A stretch of DNA of 64,000 nucleotides from Neolewinella lacunae (GCF_014349155.1 NZ_JACSIT010000141.1:60919-124918), one strand, 5' to 3'; positions 25,913 to 35,578 are shown, counted from the first letter of the stretch. The notes: a model not told the origin generated them from the letters alone. Numbers and translations: made by a program.

Positions 25913-27808
25913 CTACGCCATCATCTTCATGGAGCGTTCGATGAAGGCCTTCAGGTCGGCACCGGAGAGCATTTGCTGGCTCAGCAGGGCCAACTGGTAG
26001 AGGTGGCGGGCACTTTCCTCGCGCTCGGCGGTATCGGTTTTGGCCAGCAGGCCAGACTTTACCACGGGGCTGTTGGCGTTGATGATGACCTGGTACATAT
26101 CGGGAAACATGCTCGTATCCATGCCCTGGAGCATCTGCATCTCCTTCATCCGCCGCATGAACTCGGGGCGAACGATTTGCACGGGCGCATCGGTGGTATC
26201 CAGGGGCTTAACTTCAACGGAGCCGGCCTGGCCGACGATGCCTTTGAAGAGTTCCGATACCGTGCCGCGCTCTTCTTCGGAGAGCAGGTTTTCCTTCTCT
26301 TCGTCTTTCTGCACGAGCTGATCGGGGGTGGCCGAGTCTACCCGTACGAAAGTGATTTTTTCTTCCTTTGCCTCCAGCGACTGGATGAAGGGCGCATCGA
26401 TGGCGTGCTCCAGCTGAAGAACGTCGTAACCCCGGTCGGTGGCGGCGCTCACCAGGGTGTGCTGCTTTTCGGCGTCGGCGGTGTAGATGCCCACCAGCCG
26501 GTCGTACTTATCGGTCTGATTTTCCTTGATGCGCTCGCGGTACTCTTCGAGGGTGAACTTCTTGCCCTCCGTGTTTTCCAGCAGGACGAACTTGGTGGCC
26601 CGGTCGTAGAATTTCTCCTCGGAGATCATGCCGTACTTTACGAAGACGCCGAGATCGGCCCACTTAGACTCATAGTCTTCGCGGTTGTCTTTGAAGAGGC
26701 TGCTGAGCTTTTCGCCCACCTTCTTGGTGATGTAGCTGGTGATTTTCTTGACGTTGGAATCCGCCTGGAGGTAGGAACGGGATACGTTCAGCGGAATGTC
26801 CGGTGAATCGATCACGCCGTGGAGGAGGGTCAGGAACTCGGGGACGATTTCCTTGACGTTATCCGTAACGTAGACCTGGTTGCTGTAGAGCTGTATCTTG
26901 TTGCGCTGCAACTCCAGGCTTCCGGAGAGTTTCGGGAAGTAGAGGACCCCGGTGAGGTGGAAAGGGTAATCGATGTTGAGGTGGATCCAGAACATCGGTG
27001 GCTGGCCCATGGGATAGAGCTCGCGGTAGAAGTCTTTGTAGTCCTGGTCCGTCAGGTCCGCCGGGTTTTTCTTCCAGAGTGGGTCAGTGTTGTTGATGAT
27101 GTTATCGACCTCGGTCTCTACCTTTTTGGGCTTGGGTTTTTCTTCGCCTTCCACTACGGCTTCGTCGGACTCTTCGTAAGTCGTTTCGGTACGGGTACCA
27201 AAGCGGATGGGAACGGGTAAGAAGCGGGCGTACTTATTGAGGAGGGCTTCGATTTCTGCGTCCTGGAGGTACTGCTTGCTGTCTTCGGAGATGTGGAGGA
27301 TGACGTCGGTACCGTAGAAGTCGCGTTCGGCGGGGCCGATTTCGTAGCTGGGGTCGCCTTCGCAGGTCCAGCGGACGGCTTCGCTGCCTTCCTGGTAGGA
27401 TTTGGTGACGACTTCGACGCGGTCGGCGACCATGAACGCGGAATAGAAGCCCAGGCCAAAATGGCCGATGATGCTGGCTTCGTCCTTGTACTTGTCCACA
27501 AAATCCTGGGCGGAAGAGAGGGCAACCTGGTTGAGGTACTTTTTCACCTCCTCTTCGGTCATTCCGATGCCGCGGTCGCGGATGGTCAGTGTGCCGGCGG
27601 TTTCGTCGATGAGGATATCGATGGTGGTATCGGTTACCGGGTCTTTGACCTCGCCTTTGCGGGCCAGGGTCTTGAGTTTGCTGGTTGCGTCAACGGCGTT
27701 AGAGACGAGCTCGCGCAGGAAAATTTCCTGATCGGAGTAAAGAAACTTCTTGATGATGGGAAAGATGTTCTCCGTTTGAACCGAGATATTGCCTTTCTGC
27801 ATAGTCAT
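25913..27808 (-). CDS. htpG: Molecular chaperone HtpG (Hsp90)
   Basis: 631 residues from the ATG in MTMQKGNISVQTENIF. The frame extends 25 codons further upstream with no homology. GHKL ATPase motifs are seen: IFLRELVSNAVDAT, IRDRGIGMT and GHFGLGFYSAFM. The middle-domain arginine is in PLNVSRSYLQ. The acidic linker near residue 215 (ESDEAVVEGEEKPKPKK) is longer than in E. coli HtpG. Dimeric ATP-dependent chaperone in the cytoplasm. No heat-shock operator was seen. Confidence 0.96.
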   Translation of the reverse strand: MTMQKGNISVQTENIFPIIKKFLYSDQEIFLRELVSNAVDATSKLKTLARKGEVKDPVTDTTIDILIDETAGTLTIRDRGIGMTEEEVKKYLNQVALSSAQDFVDKYKDEASIIGHFGLGFYSAFMVADRVEVVTKSYQEGSEAVRWTCEGDPSYEIGPAERDFYGTDVILHISEDSKQYLQDAEIEALLNKYARFLPVPIRFGTRTETTYEESDEAVVEGEEKPKPKKVETEVDNIINNTDPLWKKNPADLTDQDYKDFYRELYPMGQPPMFWIHLNIDYPFHLTGVLYFPKLSGSLELQRNKIQLYSNQVYVTDNVKEIVPEFLTLLHGVIDSPDIPLNVSRSYLQADSNVKKITSYITKKVGEKLSSLFKDNREDYESKWADLGVFVKYGMISEEKFYDRATKFVLLENTEGKKFTLEEYRERIKENQTDKYDRLVGIYTADAEKQHTLVSAATDRGYDVLQLEHAIDAPFIQSLEAKEEKITFVRVDSATPDQLVQKDEEKENLLSEEERGTVSELFKGIVGQAGSVEVKPLDTTDAPVQIVRPEFMRRMKEMQMLQGMDTSMFPDMYQVIINANSPVVKSGLLAKTDTAEREESARHLYQLALLSQQMLSGADLKAFIERSMKMMA

Positions 27809-27932
27809 TATGATGTTGGTGTTGGGGTCGGTTCCGCAAACTGCGTTCCAGCCGTATCGTCCTGACAAGTTGTCGGCCGGCATCGGGCCTGGCTCCTTGT
27901 CCGTTCTCCCCCCGTCGGGGGGTCGGGGGGGA

Positions 27933-27950
27933 GCACCTGCGGCCGCGCCC
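27933..27950 (-). repeat. 18-bp dispersed element copy
   Basis: A perfect minus-orientation core between the divergent htpG and S15 peptidase genes. It is preceded on the plus strand by a CCCCCCGTCGGGGGG-type tract. A similar C/G tract adjoins the copy at 57613. Confidence 0.85.
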
Positions 27951-28021
27951 TAACGATAAAACGGTGTCGCGCGGACGACTCCATAGCGAAGCCAATTGGA
28001 ACGATGCTCCGCTAAAAACCC

Positions 28022-28029
28022 TATCTTCC
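28022..28029 (+). promoter_or_regulatory. -7 box 4 nt before the S15 peptidase start
   Basis: TATCTTCC, close to TAnnTTTG, ends exactly 4 nt before ATG 28034. This predicts a leaderless transcript. A TTGG lies 22 nt upstream. Confidence 0.5.
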
Positions 28030-28033
28030 CGGC

Positions 28034-29839
28034 ATGAAAAAGCGCATCTACCTCCTGGCCCTCTGTTACTGCCTGCCGCTCCTGTTGCTGGCCCAACCCC
28101 CCGAGAAAACGCTGCCGGTCTTTGCCGACGGGGAAGCCCAGGTGGTGCCTGGCTTTGCGGATGAGAGTAAGTGGATTCGCCACGATTTGTGGGTAGAAAC
28201 GACGTTTGATACCGACGGCGACGCGCGGCCCGACCGCATGCACGTGAGCGTGACGCGGCCGCCGCAGACCGAAACGGAGGGCCTGAAACTGCCTATTGTG
28301 TACGTTACCAGCCCCTACTTTGCGGGGGTCGCCGAGGGCGGGCAGGAGTTGTTTTGGGACGTGCGCCACGAGTTGGGCGTTGCGGGGCCGGAGCACATCC
28401 ACCCCGAGGTGGTGCGGCGGGGGAAGCGCCCCGTCATTTCGAATTCTCACCTGACGGAATGGGTGCCGCGGGGTTACATTGTAGTTCATTCCTCCTCGCC
28501 GGGGACGGGCCTTTCGCAGGGGGCCCCGACGGTGGGTGGCCCCAACGAGTCTTTGGCTCCCAAGGCCGTCATCGATTGGCTCTGCGGCCGCGCCAAGGGC
28601 TACACCGAAGCTACGGGCGGCGAAGAAGTGAAGGCCTACTGGTCTTCCGGCAAGGTAGGCATGACGGGCACCTCCTACAACGGCACCCTGCCCCTGGCGG
28701 CGGCCACTACGGGCGTGCCCGGGCTGGAGGCCATCATCCCCATCGCCCCTAACACTTCCTACTACCACTATTACCGCTCCAATGGCCTGGTGCGGTCGCC
28801 GGGCGGCTACCTGGGGGAAGACATTGACGTGCTCTACGACTTTATCCACAGCGGCGATGAAGCCAAGCGGGCCTACAACAACGCCACGGTGCGCGATAAG
28901 GAAATGAAGGAGGGCATGGACCGGATTACGGGCGACTACAACGACTTCTGGGCTGGCCGCGACTACCTCAACCACATGGCGGGGATGAAGGCGGCCCTGC
29001 TGATGTCGCACGGCTTCAACGACTGGAACGTGATGCCCGAACACAGCTACCGCATCTACGCCAAAGCGCGGGAGATGGGCCTGCCCGCCAAAATCTATTA
29101 CCACCAGGATGGTCACGGGGGGCCGCCGCCCATGTCGATGATGAACCGCTGGTTTACCCGCTACCTGCACGGCGTGGAGAATGGCGTGGAAGATGAACCG
29201 CGGTCCTGGATTGTCCGCGAATACGCAGACCCCCAGGAACCCACGGCCTACCCCGACTACCCGCACCCGGAGGCCCGGGAGGTCACCTTCTACCCCAGCG
29301 CCGGTGCGCCGGGCGTGGGCGGGCTGGGCACCACGCGGACCAAAGCCATGAAAAAAGAAACGCTGGTGGATAATTTCTCCTTCAATGCGGCGGCCCTGGC
29401 GGCAGCTGACTACACCGAGCACCGCCTCTTGTACGCTACCCCCGTGCTGGAAAAAGACGTCCACCTTTCGGGCACGCCGCGCGTGACGGTGCGCCTGGCC
29501 AGCAGCAAGCCGGCGGCCAATCTCTCCGTGTACCTCGTTTCCCTGCCCTGGGAGGAAAAGCGGCGTGGCCGGATTACCGACAACCTCATCACGCGCGGCT
29601 GGGCCGACCCGCAAAACCGCACTTCGCTGCGGGAGAGCGCGCCGCTCGTCCCCGGCACTTTTTACGACGTCACTTTTGACCTTATGCCCGACGACCAGGT
29701 GATCCGCGCCGGGCAGCAAATCGGGCTCCTCATTTTTTCCAGCGACAAAGAGTTCACGCTCCACCCCCAACCAGGCACGCAGCTGACGGTGGATTTGGCG
29801 GGGACTTCGGTTACCTTGCCGATTGTGGGGGGGTGGTAG
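28034..29839 (+). CDS. Xaa-Pro dipeptidyl-peptidase, S15 / CocE-NonD family, secreted
   Basis: 601 residues with a signal peptide (MKKRIYLLALCYCLPLLLLAQ). The alpha/beta-hydrolase triad is visible: Ser in GMTGTSYNGTLPLAAA, Asp in SHGFNDWNV, His in YHQDGHGG. The C-terminal jelly-roll domain of the family follows (LSGTPRVTVRLASSKPAANLSVYLV). It would release Xaa-Pro dipeptides or cleave esters in the periplasm or outside. Divergent from htpG. Confidence 0.92.
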   Translation: MKKRIYLLALCYCLPLLLLAQPPEKTLPVFADGEAQVVPGFADESKWIRHDLWVETTFDTDGDARPDRMHVSVTRPPQTETEGLKLPIVYVTSPYFAGVAEGGQELFWDVRHELGVAGPEHIHPEVVRRGKRPVISNSHLTEWVPRGYIVVHSSSPGTGLSQGAPTVGGPNESLAPKAVIDWLCGRAKGYTEATGGEEVKAYWSSGKVGMTGTSYNGTLPLAAATTGVPGLEAIIPIAPNTSYYHYYRSNGLVRSPGGYLGEDIDVLYDFIHSGDEAKRAYNNATVRDKEMKEGMDRITGDYNDFWAGRDYLNHMAGMKAALLMSHGFNDWNVMPEHSYRIYAKAREMGLPAKIYYHQDGHGGPPPMSMMNRWFTRYLHGVENGVEDEPRSWIVREYADPQEPTAYPDYPHPEAREVTFYPSAGAPGVGGLGTTRTKAMKKETLVDNFSFNAAALAAADYTEHRLLYATPVLEKDVHLSGTPRVTVRLASSKPAANLSVYLVSLPWEEKRRGRITDNLITRGWADPQNRTSLRESAPLVPGTFYDVTFDLMPDDQVIRAGQQIGLLIFSSDKEFTLHPQPGTQLTVDLAGTSVTLPIVGGW

Positions 29840-29966
29840 TGATGGGGGAGGTAGATTGCTTGCGGGGAACCTTTCGCGAAATAATTTCACTAGATCATCT
29901 TGGATTTCCTTAAAAACTTTGCCAACCTAGCCGATAAGCTGTATTTTGCGTGAAAATATCACGCGC

Positions 29967-31334
29967 ATGTTGATTCGAGTCGTCCTGGAAAACATCTTCT
30001 CCTTCGGGAAGCAGCGGGAGTTTAACATGCTCCCATACAAGCGTCTAGGGACATTACCCCATCACCAGTATGACCTGGGGGGCATCTCTCTTTTGAAAAT
30101 GGCCAGCGTCTACGGGGCGAATGGGGCGGGAAAGTCCAATTTGATCAAAACATTGGAGCTGCTACAGTCTTTCGTCCGGGAAGGCAAATATCCCTATGGC
30201 CTCAAGGATTCTGCCTTCAAGTTCAACTCCGGCCCTGGAGTTCCCCAGACCATTGCCCTTGAGTTTATCGAGCAAGATATTGCGTATGTATATGCCGTTC
30301 AACTCAAAGGCAACGTAGTATTCAGGGAAGAGTTATACCGATCAGGTTTATCTGATGCAGAAGACGTACTGATCTATGAACGTTTCACCAAGGAGGACAA
30401 AACGGTAATTAATTTTGCAGAAGGGTTCAATAGTTCTGACCAAGGGAAAGTTTTGAAAGACATCTTGGTATCCGATTTCATTCACCCGGATATACTTATC
30501 TTAAAACTTTTGTCTAACAGAGAAAGTGACTATTTTGACGATTGCCGAAAAGCATTCCAATGGATCACCAAAACGTTAGTCATCATACTTCCTGCTTATA
30601 AGCCGAATGCACTAGCGGAAATACTCGATAATAACAGTGGCTTCAAGTCTTACGCAGAAGACATGATGCGTGCTTTTAACGTTGGTATTTCTTCTTTGCA
30701 GATAGAGAAGAAAAGCGTTCAGGAGTTCTTTGGAGAGGACAATGAAAGAGATGTATTTTCCATATTGGAAATGCTGGAGGATTCTCCTGGTTCCCTGGTA
30801 AGAAGCCGAACCCAAGGAAACGATGACTATGTAGTAGTTAAAGAGAACGATAAATACTGGGTGAAACAACTCCGCATCAACCACAGCACATTAAATAAAG
30901 AAGCCGCATTTGACCTGGCTGAAGAATCCGATGGAACCAATAGGCTACTGGACTTCGTGCCAGCTTTCCGGGCCTTGAGCGAAGGGAGAAAGGTATTCTT
31001 GATTGACGAGATAGAAAGGAGCATCCATCCGCTTTTGATCAAGAAATTGGTGGAAAAATTTTCTTTGGATACTTCCAGTCAGGGCCAGCTCATCTTCACC
31101 ACCCACGAATCCAATCTCCTGGACCAATCGATTTTCAGGCAGGATGAAATCTGGTTTGCGGAGAAAGATACTTTGGGCAGTACTGATTTGTATTCCCTAA
31201 GTAAATTCAAAGAGCACAAAACGCTTGACATCCAAAAAGGCTATCTTTCCGGTCGCTACGGTGCTATTCCGTTTCTGAACGACCTTGAAACCCTAAACTG
31301 GCACCAGTATGATACTGAAGAAGCGACTCTTTGA
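29967..31334 (+). CDS. AAA15-type ATPase, partner of RloB (RloA/AbiLi-like)
   Basis: 455 residues. An SMC/OLD-like N-terminus (LIRVVLENIFSFGKQREF) precedes Walker A YGANGAGKSN at residues 49-58. Late motifs are Walker B KVFLIDEIERSIHP and H-loop IFTTHES. ATG 29967 is chosen over the TTG at 29946 because the conserved strand starts there. The gene is visibly AT-richer than its neighbours, overlaps the RloB gene by 26 bp and is flanked by housekeeping genes, which suggests acquisition. AAA15 + RloB pairs are associated with restriction loci and with the abortive-infection system AbiL (from memory). Defence function is inferred. Confidence 0.8.
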   Translation: MLIRVVLENIFSFGKQREFNMLPYKRLGTLPHHQYDLGGISLLKMASVYGANGAGKSNLIKTLELLQSFVREGKYPYGLKDSAFKFNSGPGVPQTIALEFIEQDIAYVYAVQLKGNVVFREELYRSGLSDAEDVLIYERFTKEDKTVINFAEGFNSSDQGKVLKDILVSDFIHPDILILKLLSNRESDYFDDCRKAFQWITKTLVIILPAYKPNALAEILDNNSGFKSYAEDMMRAFNVGISSLQIEKKSVQEFFGEDNERDVFSILEMLEDSPGSLVRSRTQGNDDYVVVKENDKYWVKQLRINHSTLNKEAAFDLAEESDGTNRLLDFVPAFRALSEGRKVFLIDEIERSIHPLLIKKLVEKFSLDTSSQGQLIFTTHESNLLDQSIFRQDEIWFAEKDTLGSTDLYSLSKFKEHKTLDIQKGYLSGRYGAIPFLNDLETLNWHQYDTEEATL

Positions 31335-31971
31335 GCGGGAAGAACCCAGCGAAGACGCCAAAAAAATATTCATATTCTGCGAAGGTAAGAAGCGAGAAAA
31401 CGCCTATTTCAATTATTTCAAAGCAATTGATAGTCGCATCAACATCGAGGTCTACGAATTGAGTGGCCAGGAAGACAACTCTCCTTGGGGCCTGTACAAA
31501 ATCGCTGTTTCATCCATTTACGGTGACCCAAAAAATAATATTTTGCCAAAGTACGAAGCCCGCCCTTCCGACGAAGTTTGGCTGGTCATTGACCTTGATA
31601 CGGACAAGTTCGACTCTAGGACTCCGCAGATTGCCCACATCAATGCTGCAATAGCCACCAAAAGCAATTGGGCCCTGGTAAAAAGCAACCCTTGCTTCGA
31701 AGTATGGCTCTATTACCATCATTTGTCCGCTAAACCAGAAATTGAAAATATTGACACTTGCAGAGCGTGGAAATCATATGTAAATACCGAAATCCCTGGG
31801 GGATTTGACTCAAGAAAGCACCCCCTTCTTATTTCTACCGCCATCGCGAATGCTGTGGCCAACTTTAGCCCGAACCAATTAGAAGTGGGCACAACCGAGG
31901 TCCACTTACTGGGCCAAAGCATTTACCACACCATCAAGGATAAAATTGATGCGATTTTGGGTGCGCTATAA
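31309..31971 (+). CDS. RloB-family TOPRIM-like protein
   Basis: 220 residues. RloB domain motifs are seen: [10 protein letters not shown] (acidic residue of a TOPRIM fold), [10 protein letters not shown] (DxD), and [13 protein letters not shown]. These fit a nuclease-like metal site. It begins inside the ATPase gene (26-bp overlap), so translation is probably coupled and the two proteins act together. The AT-rich composition is shared with the partner. Possible role: effector nuclease released when the ATPase senses phage (inference by analogy with AbiL and PARIS-type pairs). Confidence 0.8.
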   Translation: MILKKRLFEREEPSEDAKKIFIFCEGKKRENAYFNYFKAIDSRINIEVYELSGQEDNSPWGLYKIAVSSIYGDPKNNILPKYEARPSDEVWLVIDLDTDKFDSRTPQIAHINAAIATKSNWALVKSNPCFEVWLYYHHLSAKPEIENIDTCRAWKSYVNTEIPGGFDSRKHPLLISTAIANAVANFSPNQLEVGTTEVHLLGQSIYHTIKDKIDAILGAL

Positions 31972-32014
31972 AAGGGGTTCCAGTTAGCCAGTCGCTCTCC
32001 TTGAAAATCTCCTT

Positions 32015-32022
32015 TACCTTTG
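32015..32022 (+). promoter_or_regulatory. -7 promoter box of proA
   Basis: TACCTTTG, perfect TAnnTTTG. It is followed 4 nt later by an out-of-frame ATG that opens a 5-codon ORF ending at 32044. The proA ATG is at 32070. Confidence 0.6.
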
Positions 32023-32069
32023 CCCCATGCCCCATCCAGGGTAACCCCGCTACCGCCGATACTTTTTCC

Positions 32070-33344
32070 ATGACAACGAATTCCCCCGATCTATCCACCG
32101 CCATCCGGGCCGCGCTGGGCGAGTTGCGCGCGGCCGCCGCTGCACTCAACCGGCAGCCCGTGGAGCGCTTCAACGCCTGCCTGCGCACGCTGGCCGACCT
32201 GACGGAGGCCAACACCGCCACTTTGCTGGACGCCAACGCCGAAGACTTAGCCAGGATGGACCCTGCCGACCCCAAGTACGACCGCCTGGAACTGACCCCG
32301 CTGCGCCTGCGCGCCATTGCAGAAGACCTGCGGCGGGTGGCGGAACTGCCCAGTCCGCTGGGGCGGGAATTGGAAAACCGGGCCCTGGGCAATGGCCTCC
32401 GGCTCCGTCGCCTGAGTGTACCCATCGGCGTAGTAGGGGTAGTCTTTGAATCGCGGCCCAACGTTACTTTCGACGTCTTTGCCCTTAACCTCAAGGCGGG
32501 CAACGCCACGGTGCTGAAGGGGAGCCGCGATGCCGCCGCCAGCAACCTGGCCATCAAAAAACTCATTGACGCGGCGCTCATCACAACGGGCTTACCCGCC
32601 GCCTGCTACCTGGCGCCAGCCGAACGCAGCGCCCTGGCCCCAATCCTCCAGGCCGTGGGCCTGGTAGACGTCATCATCCCCCGTGGCAGCCAGGGACTGA
32701 TCGATTTCGTCCGGGACAACGCCAGCGTACCCGTCATCGAAACCGGCGCGGGCATCTGCCACACCTACGTCGATGCTACCGCTCATCTGGACTGGGCCCG
32801 CAACATCATCACCAACGCCAAAAGCCGCCGCGTCAGCGTTTGCAATGCCCTCGACTGCCTCTTGCTGCACCGCCGGCAATTGCCGCATTTACCCGGCTTG
32901 CTCACGGAACTGGGAGAAAAACACCGGTGCGAAGTCTACGCCGACCCCGCCGCCTACGCGGCATTGGAGGGATACTACCCCGCCGACCTGCTCCACGCCG
33001 CTACGGCAGACAGCTTCGGAACCGAATTTTTGAGCATGCGCCTGGCGATTAAAACGGTGGATGACCTGGCCGAAGCCACCGAGCACATTGGCCGCTACGG
33101 CAGCCGCCACAGCGAAGCCATCGTCAGCGATGACCCCGCGAGCGTTGAACGGTTTTTGCGGGAGGTCGACGCCGCCGTCGTTTACGCTAACACCAGCACG
33201 GCCTTCACCGACGGCGGGCAATTTGAGCTCGGCGCCGAAATCGGCATCAGCACCCAGAAATTGCACGCCCGCGGACCGATGGGCCTGGACGCCCTTACGA
33301 GCTACAAGTGGCTGGTGGAAGGAGAAGGGCAGGTAAGGGAATAA
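32070..33344 (+). CDS. proA: Glutamate-5-semialdehyde dehydrogenase
   Basis: 424 residues. The second step of proline synthesis: NADPH-dependent reduction of gamma-glutamyl phosphate. The catalytic cysteine is in [16 protein letters not shown]. Further family motifs are [18 protein letters not shown] and [12 protein letters not shown]. No proB is nearby. ATG 32070 is chosen because the 23 codons upstream lack family sequence. A homopurine tract and a dispersed 18-bp element follow the gene. Confidence 0.95.
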   Translation: MTTNSPDLSTAIRAALGELRAAAAALNRQPVERFNACLRTLADLTEANTATLLDANAEDLARMDPADPKYDRLELTPLRLRAIAEDLRRVAELPSPLGRELENRALGNGLRLRRLSVPIGVVGVVFESRPNVTFDVFALNLKAGNATVLKGSRDAAASNLAIKKLIDAALITTGLPAACYLAPAERSALAPILQAVGLVDVIIPRGSQGLIDFVRDNASVPVIETGAGICHTYVDATAHLDWARNIITNAKSRRVSVCNALDCLLLHRRQLPHLPGLLTELGEKHRCEVYADPAAYAALEGYYPADLLHAATADSFGTEFLSMRLAIKTVDDLAEATEHIGRYGSRHSEAIVSDDPASVERFLREVDAAVVYANTSTAFTDGGQFELGAEIGISTQKLHARGPMGLDALTSYKWLVEGEGQVRE

Positions 33345-33427
33345 AGGGGGAAAGGAATAAAGGGGGAAAGTAGGAAGGGAATAAAGGATTAAAGGCGGAA
33401 GGGGGTAAGGGGAAAAAGGAGTAAGGG
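33345..33427 (+). repeat. Homopurine tract (GGAATAAAGGG-like repeats)
   Basis: About 80 nt of nearly pure A/G built from variants of GGAATAAAGG, starting next to the proA stop. Confidence 0.7.
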
Positions 33428-33442
33428 CGCGGCCGCAGGTGC
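33425..33442 (+). repeat. 18-bp dispersed element copy
   Basis: A perfect plus-orientation core between convergent proA and the DUF4230 gene. The following CGGGCAAGTCG resembles flanks of other copies. Confidence 0.85.
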
Positions 33443-33527
33443 CGGGCAAGTCGTGAAAGCGAGGCATGAGCCTGCTGTGCAGTCACTCGCTCGGGAAACC
33501 TTGTCGATAACTGCCAAAACCGCAATC

Positions 33528-34154
33528 CTATTCCAGCAAGGTGGGAGGAACGGGCGCGGCGGCTTCCAGCACGAGGGTATAACCTGATGCCTCTACCAGG
33601 AAGGTGATCGTCTCGATCAAGGCGTTGCCTTCGGTGCGGGCTTTATCGATGAGGTGGCTGCTGAGGGCCTTGTCGCGGAGCCGTTCTTTGGCCTGTTTGT
33701 TCATCAGGCTGTAGTCTTCGGCGGTGAAGGTATTGAACCAGCTCTCTTCGAGGTTGCGGTAGACCAACTCGTGGTCGATGGCTAAAATCTCGGGGTCCGG
33801 GAAGTTGCTGAGGGTGACGGTGCGGGTGGCCTCGTCTACGTGGATCTCCAGTTGTTCCAGGTCGTAGCCGACCAGGACGGTGCCCTGGACCTGCACCATC
33901 GCCTCCTTGCGGAAGGTAAAGCGGGTAGGCAGCGGAAGGTAAAAAGTGACGTCCCTGGTTTGGCCGGAGTTGAAAATTTCGCTCACGTCTCCTTCTACGG
34001 TGACCAACTTAGTGACCTTACGGACGCGCTCCAGCAAGATGGTGGCCTCTTCTTTGGTAACCTGTTGCCCGGTATTGCTGAAGCCCCAGAAGGCGGCGAT
34101 GCCCAGCAGAAAAGCGAGCAAGGCGACGATGAGGAGGATAGGGATGCTGCGCAT
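33528..34154 (-). CDS. DUF4230 domain protein
   Basis: 208 residues. One N-terminal membrane segment (IPILLIVALLAFLLGIAAFWGF) precedes a periplasmic DUF4230 domain (VTVEGDVSEIFN, VQGTVLVGYDLEQL, VTLSNFPDPEILAIDHEL). The function of the family is unknown. The gene is convergent with proA and divergent from the methyltransferase gene. Confidence 0.85.
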   Translation of the reverse strand: MRSIPILLIVALLAFLLGIAAFWGFSNTGQQVTKEEATILLERVRKVTKLVTVEGDVSEIFNSGQTRDVTFYLPLPTRFTFRKEAMVQVQGTVLVGYDLEQLEIHVDEATRTVTLSNFPDPEILAIDHELVYRNLEESWFNTFTAEDYSLMNKQAKERLRDKALSSHLIDKARTEGNALIETITFLVEASGYTLVLEAAAPVPPTLLE

Positions 34155-34280
34155 GGGCGGAAGATTTTTGGAAAGATGGGGGGTGGCTTCGGTGGGTCGC
34201 CTGCCTTACAAACGCAATTTAGGGCGGCAACGATCAGGAAGCGGCGCAGGATTTTTGCTGCAGGGCGATGGCCGGTGTTC

Positions 34281-34288
34281 TATCTTCG
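34281..34288 (+). promoter_or_regulatory. -7 box 4 nt before methyltransferase start
   Basis: TATCTTCG ends 4 nt before ATG 34293. A TTTTTG lies at 34252-34257. Confidence 0.5.
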
Positions 34289-34292
34289 CGCC

Positions 34293-35474
34293 ATGGGAAG
34301 TCCGTTACTGGAATTTTGGTCTGCCGCGCGCGCTGCTGCCGCCAAGGGAGAATTATTGAAACTCACCCTGAGCAAGCCCCGCCACGGCGGGAATGACTTG
34401 CCGCGCAACCGCTACGCCCGGCTGGTGCAGATCAAAGGACGTACCCAGCTCCAGATCACCCACCGCTACGAAGACCGGGAGGAAGTGAAAAACCACCTGA
34501 TTGGCATGGGCATCTCCTTGCTCGAAAGCGCGCTGGGCGTAGACTACGGCAATGCCGACTTATTCACCACCCACGAGCAGTTCAGCATTACCCTGACGCG
34601 GAAGGGCAACGCGCGCTTTTTACGCAAAACCCTGCACCTGCGGCCGCGCCCCACCGACCCCGTAGTACAGGAACACGACCGGGCCAAGCACCGCGAAATC
34701 CCCGCCGACCGCATGTACCTGCACGACCTGGGCATTACCAACGAGCGCGGCGAGGTGCTCCGCGACGGTAAGCGCAAGTACAAGCAGATCAATAAGTTTG
34801 TGGAAATCATCGATGGCCTGCTCCGCGATTTCCCCCTCGCCAACGGAGCCCACATCGTCGATATGGGATCGGGCAGTGGCTACCTCACCTTTGCCCTCTA
34901 CGACCACGTGGTCAATTCCCTTGGCCTCGACGTGACGGTAACGGGCGTTGAGCTGCGCCCTAAACTGGTGGAAAAATGCCGGATGGTAGCCCTCAAGAGT
35001 GGTTTCGATGGCCTGCATTTTACCGAGGGCAGCATCGATGGTTTTACCGCCGACCGCATTGACGTCCTCATCGCCCTGCACGCCTGCGATACGGCCACCG
35101 ACGATGCCCTGTTCAAGGGCCTGCAAGCCAAAGCCGACATCATGGTGGTGGCCCCCTGCTGCCAGAAGCAGGTGCGCCGCGAAATGGAAGTGCCCGAAGA
35201 AATGAAGCCCCTGCTCGGCAACGGCATCCTCCTGGAATGGCAGGCCGCGATGCTTACCGACGGCATCCGGGCCCTGCTGCTGGAAGCCGAAGGCTACCAA
35301 ACCAAACTCTTTGAGTTCATCCCCCTGGAGCACACCGCCAAAAATGTGATGATCACCGCCGTCAAAGGCCGTAAACGCGCGGAGGCCAAGGAGGAAGTCA
35401 AAGCCCTCAAAAAGCGCTTCGGCGTAACGCGGCACCACCTGCAAGACCTGCTGAAAGCGAAGAAAAAAGTGTGA
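34293..35474 (+). CDS. SAM-dependent methyltransferase (class I)
   Basis: 393 residues from ATG 34293 (MGSPLLEFW); the open frame further upstream is a shadow of the DUF4230 gene. An N-terminal domain of about 185 residues precedes the Rossmann fold with the SAM loop VDMGSGSGYLTFAL. Later motifs are ALHACDTATDDAL and VAPCCQKQVR, the layout of the GSTCD-like / methyltransferase 31 group. The substrate is unknown. Residues 114-120 (LHLRPRP) are encoded by an in-frame copy of the dispersed 18-bp element, just after FLRKT and before a conserved-looking DRAKHREIP stretch. Confidence 0.85.
   Translation: MGSPLLEFWSAARAAAAKGELLKLTLSKPRHGGNDLPRNRYARLVQIKGRTQLQITHRYEDREEVKNHLIGMGISLLESALGVDYGNADLFTTHEQFSITLTRKGNARFLRKTLHLRPRPTDPVVQEHDRAKHREIPADRMYLHDLGITNERGEVLRDGKRKYKQINKFVEIIDGLLRDFPLANGAHIVDMGSGSGYLTFALYDHVVNSLGLDVTVTGVELRPKLVEKCRMVALKSGFDGLHFTEGSIDGFTADRIDVLIALHACDTATDDALFKGLQAKADIMVVAPCCQKQVRREMEVPEEMKPLLGNGILLEWQAAMLTDGIRALLLEAEGYQTKLFEFIPLEHTAKNVMITAVKGRKRAEAKEEVKALKKRFGVTRHHLQDLLKAKKKV
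34634..34651 (-). repeat. 18-bp dispersed element copy inside a CDS
   Basis: A perfect GCACCTGCGGCCGCGCCC. It is read in the methyltransferase as the end of Leu114, then HLRPRP. Confidence 0.85.
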
Positions 35475-35578
35475 CGCCCAGCGGCCAAACCTCTTGCCCC
35501 GCCGTCCGTTTCGTGAACGGGCCCCGCAACAGTGGCGCGCTGCCACTTAATTGACCAACCAAGCCACCGGTATTCATC

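Noticed and set aside
28578-28596. Further copy of the 18-bp element in the S15 peptidase gene
   Set aside because: Only CTGCGGCCGCGCC matches, and the encoded stretch WLCGRA fits the family's usual sequence, so coincidence is likely.
27950-29890. 646-codon minus-strand ORF opposite the S15 peptidase gene
   Set aside because: Antisense shadow; the plus-strand protein has a signal peptide and a full catalytic triad.
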